Origin: Bradyrhizobium sp. B124
GTDB taxonomy: Bacteria > Pseudomonadota > Alphaproteobacteria > Rhizobiales > Xanthobacteraceae
NCBI RefSeq assembly: GCF_038967635.1
Contig: NZ_CP152413.1
Span: 6,018,001 to 6,082,000, forward strand
Length of the DNA stretch: 64,000 bases
Direction of reading: 5' to 3'
Positions 1 through 8,387 of this stretch are shown here, one piece after another. The notes under the pieces were generated by a model, which saw only the letters and a program-made list of their open reading frames with translations, was not told the origin of the DNA and did no database searches. A program made the position numbers and the translations under genes. The stretch's first letter is position 1. Each line of letters begins with the position of its first letter.

Positions 1-1
1 C

Positions 2-343
2 GGCGCCGACAAGACCGAGAACCTGTTCTGCGCCTCCGGCTATTTCCCCTCGGTCGGCTCGCAGGCCGGCGACGATTTCAGGGACCGCTATCGCGCGATG
101 TTCGGTCCGTTCGCGCCGCCGGTCGGATCGTGCGGCGAGTCCGCCTATGAAGGTTTCTGCCTGTTAGAGGCTGCCGCCAACCGCGCCGGCACGCTCGACC
201 TGCGGCCGCTGCTCGCGGCGGCGGACAATCTCGTCTACCGCGGCCCGCGCGGTCCGGTCATGGTACGCAATGGCCACGCCAGGATGCCGATGTATCTGGC
301 CGAAGCCGATGGCCTCGACTTCAGGGTGATCAAGGCGATTTGA
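2..343 (+). CDS. ABC-type amide/urea binding protein, C-terminal fragment
   Basis: Only the last 113 codons lie in the window; the start is upstream of base 1. The frame reads GADKTENLFCASGYFPSVG and continues with a C-terminal lobe pattern (ESAYEG, then an alanine-rich helix, then LVYRGPRGPVMV) typical of type I periplasmic binding proteins of the AmiC/FmdD/UrtA group, which bind short amides or urea. It lies directly upstream of an amidase and a complete HAAT-type ABC transporter, which supports an amide-sensing or amide-uptake role. A cytoplasmic AmiC-like sensor is equally possible, because the N-terminus that would show a signal peptide is missing. Confidence 0.75.
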   Translation, partial: GADKTENLFCASGYFPSVGSQAGDDFRDRYRAMFGPFAPPVGSCGESAYEGFCLLEAAANRAGTLDLRPLLAAADNLVYRGPRGPVMVRNGHARMPMYLAEADGLDFRVIKAI

Positions 344-527
344 CGCCGGATGCGACAGCCTGCCTAACCGATCCATGAAATAATACTTGAAAAGGAAAAT
401 ATTTCCGTTTTCAATACAACAACGGGGTGAGCGGTTCGCGCGGGGCAAACGCGCCGCTGCTGCTTCGTGCCCAAGGGATCCGATACAGGAATCAAATCCC
501 AGAGATCAAAAGCTTCAGGAGAGCGCC

Positions 528-2042
528 GTGACCGTCGTCCTTCCCACGCCAACGCAACTTCGTGCCGTCGCCGAGCAGTGCGGCCTGTCCCTGACCGATG
601 AGGACGTGGCCTCGTTCCGCGGCCTGATGCAGGGCTCGGTCGATGCCTACAACCTCGTCGCCCAGATGCCGGACGAACTGCCCGAGGTGAAATATCCGCG
701 CACGCCCGGCTATCGTCCGGCACCGGAAGACAACAAGCACAACGCCTGGTACCGCAAGTCGACGGTGAAGGGCGCGGCCTCCGGCAAGCTCAAGGGCAAG
801 ACGGTGGCGCTGAAGGACAACATCATGCTGGCAGGCGTGCCGATGACCAACGGCTCGTCGACGCTGGAAGGCTATATCCCCGATTTCGACGCCACCATCG
901 TCACCCGCATGCTGGATGCCGGCGCCGAGATCGCCGGCAAGACGCACTGCGAGCATTTCTGTCTGTCCGGCGGCAGCCACACCGGCTCCTACGGGCCGGT
1001 GCACAATCCGCACAAGATGGGCTATTCGGCCGGCGGCTCGTCGTCGGGCTCGGGCGTGGTGGTTGCGCTCGGCGAGGTCGACATGGCGATCGGCGGCGAC
1101 CAGGGTGGCTCGATCCGCATGCCGTCCTCGTTCTGCGGCACCTACGGCATGAAGCCGACCTGGGGCCTCGTGCCCTACACCGGCATCATGCCGATCGAGA
1201 TCTATGTCGACCACACCGGCCCGATGACCGCGACCGTGGAAGACAACGCGCTGCTGCTCGAAGTGCTGGCCGGCGACGACGGCTATGATCCTCGGATCAA
1301 GGCGCCGAAGGTCGACGACTACACCAAGGTGCTCGGCAAAGGCGTCAAGGGCATGAAGATCGGCATCGTCAAGGAAGGTTTTGAGCAGCCGACGGCGGAG
1401 GCCGCGGTGAATGAGAGCGTGCATGAGGCGGCCAAGCGCTTCAAGGACCTCGGCGCCAGCGTCGAGACGGTGTCGATCCCGATGCACATGCTCGGCGGCG
1501 CGATCTGGACGCCGATCGGTACCGAAGGCCTGACCCAGACCATGATGTTCGGCGACGGCTACGGCCTCAGCCGCGGCGATCTCTATTCGACCTCGCTGAT
1601 GGATTTCCATCGCGGCTGGCGCCGTCAGGCGGATTCGCTGTCCGAGACCACGAAGCTGTTCATGATGCTCGGCACCTACATCAACAACACCTTCGGTCCG
1701 CGCTTCTACGGCAAGGCGCTCAACATCTCCCGCCGGCTGGCCGCAGCCTATGACAAGGCCTTTAAGGACTACGATCTGCTGCTGATGCCGACCACGCCGA
1801 TGAAGGCGACGAAGTTGCCCGAGGCCAATGCCAGCCGCGAGGAGTATGTCGCCCGCGCGCTGGAAATGATCTCCAACACGGCGCCGTTCGACATCACCCA
1901 TCACCCGGCGATGTCGCTGCCCTGCGGCATGGTCGATGGCTTGCCGGTCGGCCTGATGCTGGTCGGCCGGATGTTCGAGGAATCCACCATCTACCGTGCC
2001 GCGCACGCCTTCGAGCAGGCCGGCGACTGGAAGAAGATGTGA
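528..2042 (+). CDS. Amidase signature family amidohydrolase
   Basis: Predicted 504-residue hydrolase that splits carboxamides to acid and ammonia. The Ser-cisSer-Lys triad is visible: Lys96 in ALKDN, the cis-serine in the GGSSSGSG stretch (Ser171-173) and the nucleophile Ser195 in GGSIRMP. The frame stays open upstream to 387, but I prefer the GTG at 528, which has AGGAGAG at 517-523 and matches the usual family N-terminus. The ABC transporter genes follow 42 bases downstream in the same orientation, so imported substrate is probably hydrolysed by this enzyme. The exact amide cannot be read from sequence. Confidence 0.9.
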   Translation: MTVVLPTPTQLRAVAEQCGLSLTDEDVASFRGLMQGSVDAYNLVAQMPDELPEVKYPRTPGYRPAPEDNKHNAWYRKSTVKGAASGKLKGKTVALKDNIMLAGVPMTNGSSTLEGYIPDFDATIVTRMLDAGAEIAGKTHCEHFCLSGGSHTGSYGPVHNPHKMGYSAGGSSSGSGVVVALGEVDMAIGGDQGGSIRMPSSFCGTYGMKPTWGLVPYTGIMPIEIYVDHTGPMTATVEDNALLLEVLAGDDGYDPRIKAPKVDDYTKVLGKGVKGMKIGIVKEGFEQPTAEAAVNESVHEAAKRFKDLGASVETVSIPMHMLGGAIWTPIGTEGLTQTMMFGDGYGLSRGDLYSTSLMDFHRGWRRQADSLSETTKLFMMLGTYINNTFGPRFYGKALNISRRLAAAYDKAFKDYDLLLMPTTPMKATKLPEANASREEYVARALEMISNTAPFDITHHPAMSLPCGMVDGLPVGLMLVGRMFEESTIYRAAHAFEQAGDWKKM

Positions 2043-2084
2043 GGCGCCGCTTGTCGCAGAAACAGGCCGAACGGATCGGGCACC

Positions 2085-2942
2085 ATGGCTAGCACCTTCG
2101 CCGCGGTGTTCGAGATCGTGAGCTTCGGCGCGATCATCGTGCTGGTCGTGCTCGGGCTCGGCATCATCGCCAGCATGATGGGCATCTTTAACTTCGCGCA
2201 GGGCGAATTCGTTCTGCTCGGGGCCTATGTCACCTATCTGGCCTACGCCCATGGCGCACCGGTCTGGGTCGGCATGGTTGCCGCGCCCTTTGTGGTCGGC
2301 GCGCTCGGCTTTGTGCTGGAGGCGCTGATCATCAGGCGGTTCTATGCCGCGCCGATCGTGGCGATGCTCGGCACCTATGCGCTCGGGCTGATCATCCGCG
2401 AAAGCGTCCGCGGCCTGATCGGCGGCTTCTATCTCACGGTGCCGGAGCCGATCGGCGGTTCGATCGACCTCGGCTCCGTCCACATCTCGGCCTGGCGCTT
2501 CACCATCATCGTGATCACGCTGCTGGTGATGGGCGGCTGCTATCTGCTGCTGGCGCGCACGAGCTTCGGGCTTCGGGTCCGCGCCACACTGGAAAACCCG
2601 GCGCTGGCGCGCGCGTCGGGCATCTCGACGCCGCTGATCTACGGCGCGACCTTTGCGTTCGGCGCGGCCTTGGCCGGGCTTGCCGGCGCGCTGATCGTGC
2701 CGGTGTTCAGCCTGTTTGCCGATCTCGGCATCCGCTTCCTGATCCAGGGCTTCGTCGCCGTGATGGTCGGTGGGGTCGGCTCCTTCATCGGTCCGGTCGC
2801 CGGCGCCGGCGTCATCGGCACGCTCAGCGCGGCGCTGCCATGGGTCATGTCTCCCGTCGTCGCCGACGTCCTCGTCTTCGTGCTCGCCATCGCCTTCATC
2901 AAATTCCGGCCGCAAGGCCTCATTGCTGGGAAAGGGGTCTAA
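2085..2942 (+). CDS. HAAT-family ABC transporter permease, LivH/UrtB type
   Basis: 285-residue polytopic inner-membrane protein made almost wholly of hydrophobic helices, with the LivH-type N-terminal run IMGIFNFAQGEFVLLGAY-like and a conserved segment near LRVRATLENPALARASGI (EAA-like loop). It is one half of the membrane channel of the amide/urea-type transporter encoded by the next genes. The length agrees with LivH/UrtB proteins (about 290-300). The ATG at 2085 follows the amidase by 42 bases, and the binding-protein gene starts 5 bases after the stop, so the cluster is probably one transcript. Confidence 0.9.
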   Translation: MASTFAAVFEIVSFGAIIVLVVLGLGIIASMMGIFNFAQGEFVLLGAYVTYLAYAHGAPVWVGMVAAPFVVGALGFVLEALIIRRFYAAPIVAMLGTYALGLIIRESVRGLIGGFYLTVPEPIGGSIDLGSVHISAWRFTIIVITLLVMGGCYLLLARTSFGLRVRATLENPALARASGISTPLIYGATFAFGAALAGLAGALIVPVFSLFADLGIRFLIQGFVAVMVGGVGSFIGPVAGAGVIGTLSAALPWVMSPVVADVLVFVLAIAFIKFRPQGLIAGKGV

Positions 2943-2947
2943 TCACC

Positions 2948-4168
2948 ATGTCGATTGAACGCATGAATCTCACGCGCCGCCGCTTCATGAGCAATTTTGC
3001 CTTTGCGACCGGCGCGCTCGCGACCGGGGTCGGAAGCTGGGTGGTGAGGCCCGATTGGGCCAACGCCGCCGAGGGCCCGATCAAGGTCGGCATCGCGACC
3101 GACCTGACCGGCCCGATCGCCTATGCCGGCAATGCCGACGCCAACGTCGCCAAGATGGTGATCAAGGAGATCAACGCCGGCGGCGGCCTGCTCGGACGGC
3201 CGCTCGAGCTCTACATCGAAGACACCGCCTCGAACGAATCGGTCGCGGTCGGCAACGTCCGCAAGCTGATCCAGCGCGACAAGGTCGACATGGTGCTGGG
3301 CGGCATCACCTCGTCGATGCGCAACGCGATCAAGGACCCGATCGTGGCGCGCGGCAAGACGCTCTACATCTATCCGCAGCTCTACGAGGGTAAGGAGTGC
3401 ACGCCCTATCTGTTCTGCACCGGACCGACGCCGGCGCAGCAATGCGATGAGTTCATTCCCTGGCTGATCAAGAACGGCGGCAAGAAGTTCGCGCTGCCGA
3501 GTGCCAACTATGTCTGGCCGCATACGCTCAACGTCTACGCCCGCAAGGTGATCGAGGATAACGGTGGCGAGGTCGTGTTCGAGGAGTATTACCCGCTCGA
3601 CCAGGTCGACTTCTCGTCGACCGTCAACCGGATCATCTCGAACAAGGTCGACGTGGTCTTCAACACCGTGATCCCGCCGGGCGTCGGCCCGTTCTTCAAG
3701 CAGCTTTATGAAGCCGGCTTCCTCAAGAACGGCGGGCGGCTCGCCTGCGTCTACTATGACGAGAACACGCTCAACATCAATCAGGCCAGCGAGATCGAGG
3801 GGCTGGCGAGCTGCCTCGATTACTTCAAGGTGCTGACCAAGGAGGATACGTTCAACGCCAAGATCCAGGCGGCCTATGAGAAGGATTTCCCGGGCAACTT
3901 CCTGTTCGCGGCCGGCAGCGCCGCCACCGGAACCTATCGCGGCCTCAAGCTGTGGGAAGCCGCGGTCAAGGAAGCCGGCAAGGTCGACCGCGACTCGGTT
4001 GCAGCCGCGCTCGACCACGCCAAGATCGCCGAAGGGCCCGGCGGACCCGCCGAAATGGTTCCGGGCAAGCGTCACTGCAAGATGAAGATGTACACCGCTG
4101 TTGCCAAAGGCGGGAACTATGAGATCGTGGCGCGCAGCGCCGGTCTCGTCGATCCCAAGGAATGCTGA
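2948..4168 (+). CDS. Periplasmic substrate-binding protein, UrtA/FmdD type
   Basis: 406 residues. The start at 2948 is chosen because it yields a twin-arginine signal (NLTRRRFMSNF, then a hydrophobic stretch ending at ANA about residue 40), so export in folded form by Tat is likely. The mature part starts EGPIKVGIATDLTGPI and contains LYIYPQLYEGKECTPYLFCT, a pattern close to UrtA and short-chain amide binding proteins rather than leucine-binding LivJ. It should deliver ligand to the two permeases flanking it. With the fragment at the window edge this makes two related binding-type proteins at one locus. Confidence 0.88.
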   Translation: MSIERMNLTRRRFMSNFAFATGALATGVGSWVVRPDWANAAEGPIKVGIATDLTGPIAYAGNADANVAKMVIKEINAGGGLLGRPLELYIEDTASNESVAVGNVRKLIQRDKVDMVLGGITSSMRNAIKDPIVARGKTLYIYPQLYEGKECTPYLFCTGPTPAQQCDEFIPWLIKNGGKKFALPSANYVWPHTLNVYARKVIEDNGGEVVFEEYYPLDQVDFSSTVNRIISNKVDVVFNTVIPPGVGPFFKQLYEAGFLKNGGRLACVYYDENTLNINQASEIEGLASCLDYFKVLTKEDTFNAKIQAAYEKDFPGNFLFAAGSAATGTYRGLKLWEAAVKEAGKVDRDSVAAALDHAKIAEGPGGPAEMVPGKRHCKMKMYTAVAKGGNYEIVARSAGLVDPKEC

Positions 4169-4175
4169 GCAATCC

Positions 4176-5303
4176 ATGGGTGGAGCAGAGCAGGCCGTCG
4201 CACGCATCGGTGAGGAACCGGATGTCGTGACAGGTGAGGGTGCACCGGCCGCGCGCGCGCCGGCGGGACAGGCATCGGCAGGATGGAAGGTCCTGCCGAT
4301 CGTGGAAGGGCTGGTGCTCTTGATCGCACTGGTCCTGCCATGGGTGCTGCAGGATTATCTCACGGTGTTCGCCACCCGCGTAGTGATCCTCGCGCTGTTC
4401 GCGCTGTCGTTCGATCTGGTGTGGGGCTATGCCGGCATCATGAGCTTCGGCCAGGCGCTGTTTTTCGGCGCCGCCGGCTACGGCGTGGCGCTGATGGCGC
4501 GCGACCTCAACGTCACCTCGATCCTTCTGATCCTGCCTGCCGGCATGTTGATCGGCCTCACCGCGTCGCTGCTGCTCGGCGGCTTCCTGCTGCTCGGGCG
4601 CTATCCCTCGAGCGTGATCTTCGTCTCGCTCGGCACCCTGACTGGCTCCTATGCGGCCGACCGGCTGGCGCGCGGCTGGTATTATCTCGGCGGCCAGAAC
4701 GGCATCCCGTCGATCCCGCCGCTCACGCTCGGCAGCTACGAGTTCGAGGAGGGGCCGGTCTATTACTACATGGTGCTCGGCATCCTCGTGGTCGTCTATC
4801 TACTGTGCCGGTTCCTGGTCCGCTCGCAATTCGGCCTCGCGCTTGCGGGCCTGCGCGAGAACGAGCAGCGCATCGCCTTCTTCGGCTACAAGGCGCAGCA
4901 TCTGAAGGCGATCATCTTCGCGGTCGGCGGCACCATCGCCGGCCTCGCCGGCAGCCTCTATGCCTTCCACGAAGGCTTCGTCTGGCCCAACATGCTGGGC
5001 GTCGTGTTCTCGACCCAGGTCGTCCTCTATGTGTTGTTCGGCGGCTCCGGCACGCTGATCGGCGCGGTGATCGGCACCGTGATCATCGAGGGCGTCAGCT
5101 TCTGGCTGTCGGACAATTACCGCGATGTCTGGCCGATCATCCTCGGCGTGCTGCTGCTGCTCGTGATTATGTTCCGCCCGCTCGGGCTGGTCTCCTTCGT
5201 GCTCGGCGAGCGCGAGCGGGTCGGCAGCTTCGGCAAGGGACCAAACAAGAAGGGCCCAAACAAGGCGCCAAAGCCAAAGGAGACCGGCAATGCCGCTCCT
5301 TGA
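4176..5303 (+). CDS. HAAT-family ABC transporter permease, LivM/UrtC type
   Basis: 375-residue second permease. The frame is open from 4101, but the ATG at 4176, 7 bases after the binding-protein stop, gives a short hydrophilic N-terminus followed by about ten membrane helices. The LivM hallmark FDLVWGYAGIMSFGQALFFG is present near residues 85-105, and ALAGLRENEQRIAFFGY forms the coupling loop. The C-terminus is Lys/Pro-rich (KGPNKKGPNKAPKPK). It overlaps the first ATPase gene by 14 bases, indicating translational coupling. Confidence 0.9.
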   Translation: MGGAEQAVARIGEEPDVVTGEGAPAARAPAGQASAGWKVLPIVEGLVLLIALVLPWVLQDYLTVFATRVVILALFALSFDLVWGYAGIMSFGQALFFGAAGYGVALMARDLNVTSILLILPAGMLIGLTASLLLGGFLLLGRYPSSVIFVSLGTLTGSYAADRLARGWYYLGGQNGIPSIPPLTLGSYEFEEGPVYYYMVLGILVVVYLLCRFLVRSQFGLALAGLRENEQRIAFFGYKAQHLKAIIFAVGGTIAGLAGSLYAFHEGFVWPNMLGVVFSTQVVLYVLFGGSGTLIGAVIGTVIIEGVSFWLSDNYRDVWPIILGVLLLLVIMFRPLGLVSFVLGERERVGSFGKGPNKKGPNKAPKPKETGNAAP

Positions 5304-6024
5304 GGCGCAAGGGATCAGCAAGGTGTACGGCAAGCTCACCGCGCTCGACGGTGCGGCGCTGACCGTCGGCGAGAACGAGTTTCACGGCCTGATCGGCCCC
5401 AACGGCTCGGGCAAGAGCACGCTGATGAAGTGCGTCGCCGGCGCCGAGGTGCCGACCACGGGCAAGGTCTCGTTCGTCAACACCGACATCACGGCATTCA
5501 CGCCGACCGAGCGCGCCCGCGCCGGCATGAGCCTGAAATTCCAGATCACCTCGGTGCTGCCGACGCTGACGCTGTACGACAACATCCTGCTGGCGCTGCA
5601 GGCGCATTCGTCGCTGTTCGATCTCGTGCTCTCGCGCACCCGCAACAGGCTGCACGATCAGGTCATGACGATGCTGACCCAGTTCCGTCTCGCCGACCGC
5701 GCGCATGATGCCGCGGCCGCGCTGTCGCACGGCCAGCAGCAATGGCTCGAGATCGCGATGGCGCTCGCCGGCAAGCCGCGGCTGTTGCTGCTGGACGAGC
5801 CGACCGGCGGCATGAGCCTCGAGGAGCGCCGCGTCACCGGCGAGCTGTTGCAGCCGATCAAGCAGCATTGCTCGCTCGTCATCGTCGAACACGACCTCGA
5901 TTTCATCCGCGACATCTGCGACCGCCTCACGGTGCTCGACCAGGGCAAGGTGCTGGCGTCGGGCACGGTCGCGGAAATCCAGGCCAACAAGAGTGTCCAG
6001 GAGATTTATCTTCGCCGTGCCTGA
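5290..6024 (+). CDS. ABC transporter ATP-binding protein, LivG/UrtD type
   Basis: 244-residue ATPase. Walker A is GPNGSGKST (about residues 37-45), the signature loop is LSHGQQQWLE in place of LSGGQ, and Walker B is LLLLDEPTGG. LSHGQ with W after it is a mark of the UrtD urea/amide branch of this family. It starts inside the LivM-type gene, with AAGGAG ahead of the ATG. It should pair with the next gene product to drive import. Confidence 0.92.
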   Translation: MPLLEAQGISKVYGKLTALDGAALTVGENEFHGLIGPNGSGKSTLMKCVAGAEVPTTGKVSFVNTDITAFTPTERARAGMSLKFQITSVLPTLTLYDNILLALQAHSSLFDLVLSRTRNRLHDQVMTMLTQFRLADRAHDAAAALSHGQQQWLEIAMALAGKPRLLLLDEPTGGMSLEERRVTGELLQPIKQHCSLVIVEHDLDFIRDICDRLTVLDQGKVLASGTVAEIQANKSVQEIYLRRA

Positions 6025-6718
6025 CCAGTCCTTCCTCGATATCCGGCATCTCGATGCCGGTTATGGCCGCAGCCAGGTCCTGTTCGATGTCAACATCGGC
6101 ATTCCCTGGCGCGGCGGCGTCGCCGTGCTCGGCCGCAACGGCGCCGGCAAGACCACGCTGATGAAGACCATCGTCGGCGAGCTCGCGAGCTCGCAGGGCG
6201 AACTGTTCTTCGACGGCCGCGACATCACCCGCCGCCGCACCGAGGAGCGCGTGCGCTCCGGCATCGGCTATGTGCCACAGGAGCATTCGGTGTTCGCCCG
6301 CCTGTCGGTGCGCGACAACCTCGCGGTCGGCTCGCTGACCAATTCCGATATGAGCGCGGTCGATCGCGTGCTCGAGATCTTCCCCAAGCTCGGCCAGCGC
6401 CTCGACCAGCCGGCCGGCACGCTGTCCGGCGGCGAGCGCAAGATGCTGGCGATCGGCCGCGCCATGCTCGGCAATCCGAAATTGCTGCTGTTGGACGAGC
6501 CGACCGAAGGCGTCTGGATCGGCGTGATCGAGGAGATCACCGAGCGGCTGATCGAGCTTGCCAAGAGCATCTCGGTCGTGATCGTCGAGCAGCACCTCGA
6601 CCTCGCGCTGCGCGTCGCCGACTATGCCTATGTGCTGGACCGCGGCCGCGTCGCGCTGCAGGGCGGCGCAGGCGAGGTGCGCAACGACCCGGAACTGCTG
6701 CGGTATCTGGCGCCGTAG
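6017..6718 (+). CDS. ABC transporter ATP-binding protein, LivF/UrtE type
   Basis: 233 residues from the GTG at 6017, which overlaps the stop of the preceding ATPase gene by 8 bases; an upstream in-frame GTG at 5993 would add 8 residues. Walker A GRNGAGKTT, signature LSGGERKM and Walker B LLLLDEPTEG are all intact. DEPTEG plus the LSGGE signature fits the LivF/UrtE branch. This is the last gene of the amide transporter cluster; the following 680 bases hold no comparable gene. Confidence 0.92.
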   Translation: MPDQSFLDIRHLDAGYGRSQVLFDVNIGIPWRGGVAVLGRNGAGKTTLMKTIVGELASSQGELFFDGRDITRRRTEERVRSGIGYVPQEHSVFARLSVRDNLAVGSLTNSDMSAVDRVLEIFPKLGQRLDQPAGTLSGGERKMLAIGRAMLGNPKLLLLDEPTEGVWIGVIEEITERLIELAKSISVVIVEQHLDLALRVADYAYVLDRGRVALQGGAGEVRNDPELLRYLAP

Positions 6719-6949
6719 CCGTACGGGAAGCGGCTGTTTGCGGCGGGATCGGTTCTGCCTGGCAAAGGCGTCTGCGGTGCAGTGGTCTGGCCTTCCCATT
6801 CCCGGCTCAGCTCTGAGCGTCCCGGCCCCGCGATGATCAAAGCCGTCACCAAGGCTTCGCTATTTTGACAAGGGTCAACGCAGACCCGGCAGGAGAGTGC
6901 TGAATGCCTCGCGGGCTCCCAGCTGTGTCCTGGAGCCGCAGCCGATTTT

Positions 6950-7162
6950 TTGCGCTTGTTGGATCTGGCTGATCGAGCGGGGATAATCTTGACGAAGGAA
7001 CGGCAGGCAGAAGATGCGGCGGATGCATTCCGGCTCCTGCGGGCCTTTCGCGCGATCCGGGACCGTGCCGCACGACGACGCATCGTCGAGACGGTTGAAG
7101 CGATCGCTAATGATCGCGCACCGGCTGGCGATGCAACGTCGTTCGCCATTGACCAAAAATAG
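6950..7162 (+). CDS. Possible small protein or regulator remnant
   Basis: A 70-codon frame opening with TTG, translating to a charged helical product containing DLADRAGIILTKERQAEDAA and AIRDRAARRRIVETVEAIA. The second pattern resembles the tail of small XRE-type regulators in related bacteria (from memory, not searched). No convincing ribosome site precedes the TTG, so this may be a truncated remnant. Between 6719 and 7403 I see no other supportable gene. Confidence 0.3.
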   Translation: MRLLDLADRAGIILTKERQAEDAADAFRLLRAFRAIRDRAARRRIVETVEAIANDRAPAGDATSFAIDQK

Positions 7163-7403
7163 AACGCGACGAGCCAACCCATTATCGGGCTCCCAGGCGG
7201 CTGACTATTGGCCCGTTGCGAAGGCAGGCGGCCAGCCTTTTCGTCCGGTGCGGCCATGTCCCTCGCGGCTGCGGCCGCCGCCGTCTCGCGCGCGCCGGCG
7301 GACCCCTGCAAGGGCCTCAGGGATCCCAGCCGAAGCAGTGGAATCCCGGTTCCCCAGGAACGAAGAGCCCCGGCTGCCGTTGGGCCGCGGGAGGAATTCA
7401 CCG

Positions 7404-7634
7404 ATGCGTTATCTTTCGATCATAACCCTTTGTGTCGCTGCCGTGATGAGCAGCAGTGCCGCGCTGGCGCAGCATGCCGGCACCAAGTCCGAACAATCCG
7501 CGTGCTCGCGCGACGCACAGCGCTTCTGCCGCAAGGACCTCGGCAATGACGGCGCCGTACAAAACTGCCTTCAGATGAAGCGGGCCAGCCTGAGCTCAAG
7601 CTGCAAGAAGGTCTTCGAAAGCCACGGCATGTAA
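7404..7634 (+). CDS. Secreted cysteine-rich small protein
   Basis: 76 residues from the ATG at 7404, preceded by GGGAGGAA. Residues 1-22 are a clear Sec signal peptide (MRYLSIITLCVAAVMSSS.. ending ALA-Q). The mature part has four cysteines spaced C-x7-C-x12-C-x11-C, the pattern of a single GLG1/cysteine-rich FGFR-type repeat often seen in small exported proteobacterial proteins. The cysteines probably form two disulfides in the periplasm. A longer frame from 7014 exists but its upstream part is GC-biased filler. Function unknown. Confidence 0.75.
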   Translation: MRYLSIITLCVAAVMSSSAALAQHAGTKSEQSACSRDAQRFCRKDLGNDGAVQNCLQMKRASLSSSCKKVFESHGM

Positions 7635-7661
7635 CCGTCACGGCGCAGAACTTCCTGTCGA

Positions 7662-8057
7662 TCAAGGCGACGGCGTTCCGCCGACGTGCTCGATGAGGTG
7701 TGCCCGCGAGGGCGACGGCTCGAACCGGTCGGCGAAGTATTGCGTTTCGTGGACGACCAGCCCGTCGCGGAATTCCATGATGCTCACCGAGTAGGACGGG
7801 ATGCCGTCATAGGTCAGCACGAATTCGGTGACCCAGAGATCGCCGCCGCCGATCATGCGCTGGACCGTGAAGCGCTTCTTGCTCGGCTGAACCGTCCGGC
7901 TCTGCTGAATGTTGCGCCGGCCACGGATCCGCTCGCCCGATTGCGGATAGTCGAGCACTGCATCCTCGCGATAGATCTCGTGCTCGCGCTCGAAATCGCT
8001 CGCGTCCGACGCCTCCCAATGGCGCTCCAGCGCCATCCGCAGGGTTCGATCATCCAT
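7662..8057 (-). CDS. NTF2-like (SnoaL-type) protein
   Basis: 131 residues with the layout of a small cone-shaped NTF2-fold protein: N-terminal helix LRMALERHWEASDASDF, then EIYREDAVLDYPQSGERI, then an alternating strand pattern ending VHETQYFADRF. Such proteins act as isomerases, hydratases or simple binding folds, and the substrate cannot be predicted. It is convergent with the cysteine-rich gene and alone on its strand here. Confidence 0.75.
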   Translation of the reverse strand: MDDRTLRMALERHWEASDASDFEREHEIYREDAVLDYPQSGERIRGRRNIQQSRTVQPSKKRFTVQRMIGGGDLWVTEFVLTYDGIPSYSVSIMEFRDGLVVHETQYFADRFEPSPSRAHLIEHVGGTPSP

Positions 8058-8204
8058 CGCAATCTCCCGGCTGTGCCCGCGTGCATGATCTGGCGATCAT
8101 CTACGCGTGGTTGGCAAGAGGAATGTGGTGGCGAAGGGAGGCTATGATTGAGAGATCATGTCGCGAGAATGCGGAACCCCACTGGCCGCGCGACACATTC
8201 GGTG

Positions 8205-8325
8205 TCGTTCCGGCCTTGAGACGAGACCCATAACCACGAATGCGAATTGTCTTGAAAAGCTGTGGCCACAGCGCGCTTCAACAACACGGCGTGTGGTTAT
8301 GGGTCCCTGCTTTCGCAGGGACGAC
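8205..8325. repeat. Dispersed inverted repeat, family A copy 1
   Basis: Imperfect inverted repeat with exact 13-base arms GACCCATAACCAC (8225-8237) and GTGGTTATGGGTC (8293-8305), followed by CCCTGCTTTCGCAGGGACGA, itself a hairpin. Related copies lie at 17461-17580 and 42695-42835. It fills most of the gap between the NTF2-like gene and the transpeptidase gene. No protein is encoded. Confidence 0.8.
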
Positions 8326-8387
8326 ACCTTGTGCTGTTCGAAGTGCTGATCGGAGACGACGAGCGCCGCGGCGCAAGACGGCCGCGC

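Noticed and set aside
492..2915. 807-codon minus-strand frame opposite the amidase and permease genes
   Set aside because: Composition is Arg/His/Asp/Ala-rich antisense of GC-biased genes; the plus-strand genes have clear family motifs and this frame has none.
7014..7403. N-terminal extension of the cysteine-rich protein frame
   Set aside because: A strong ribosome site and signal peptide define the start at 7404; the upstream part is low-complexity Arg/Pro/Ser filler.
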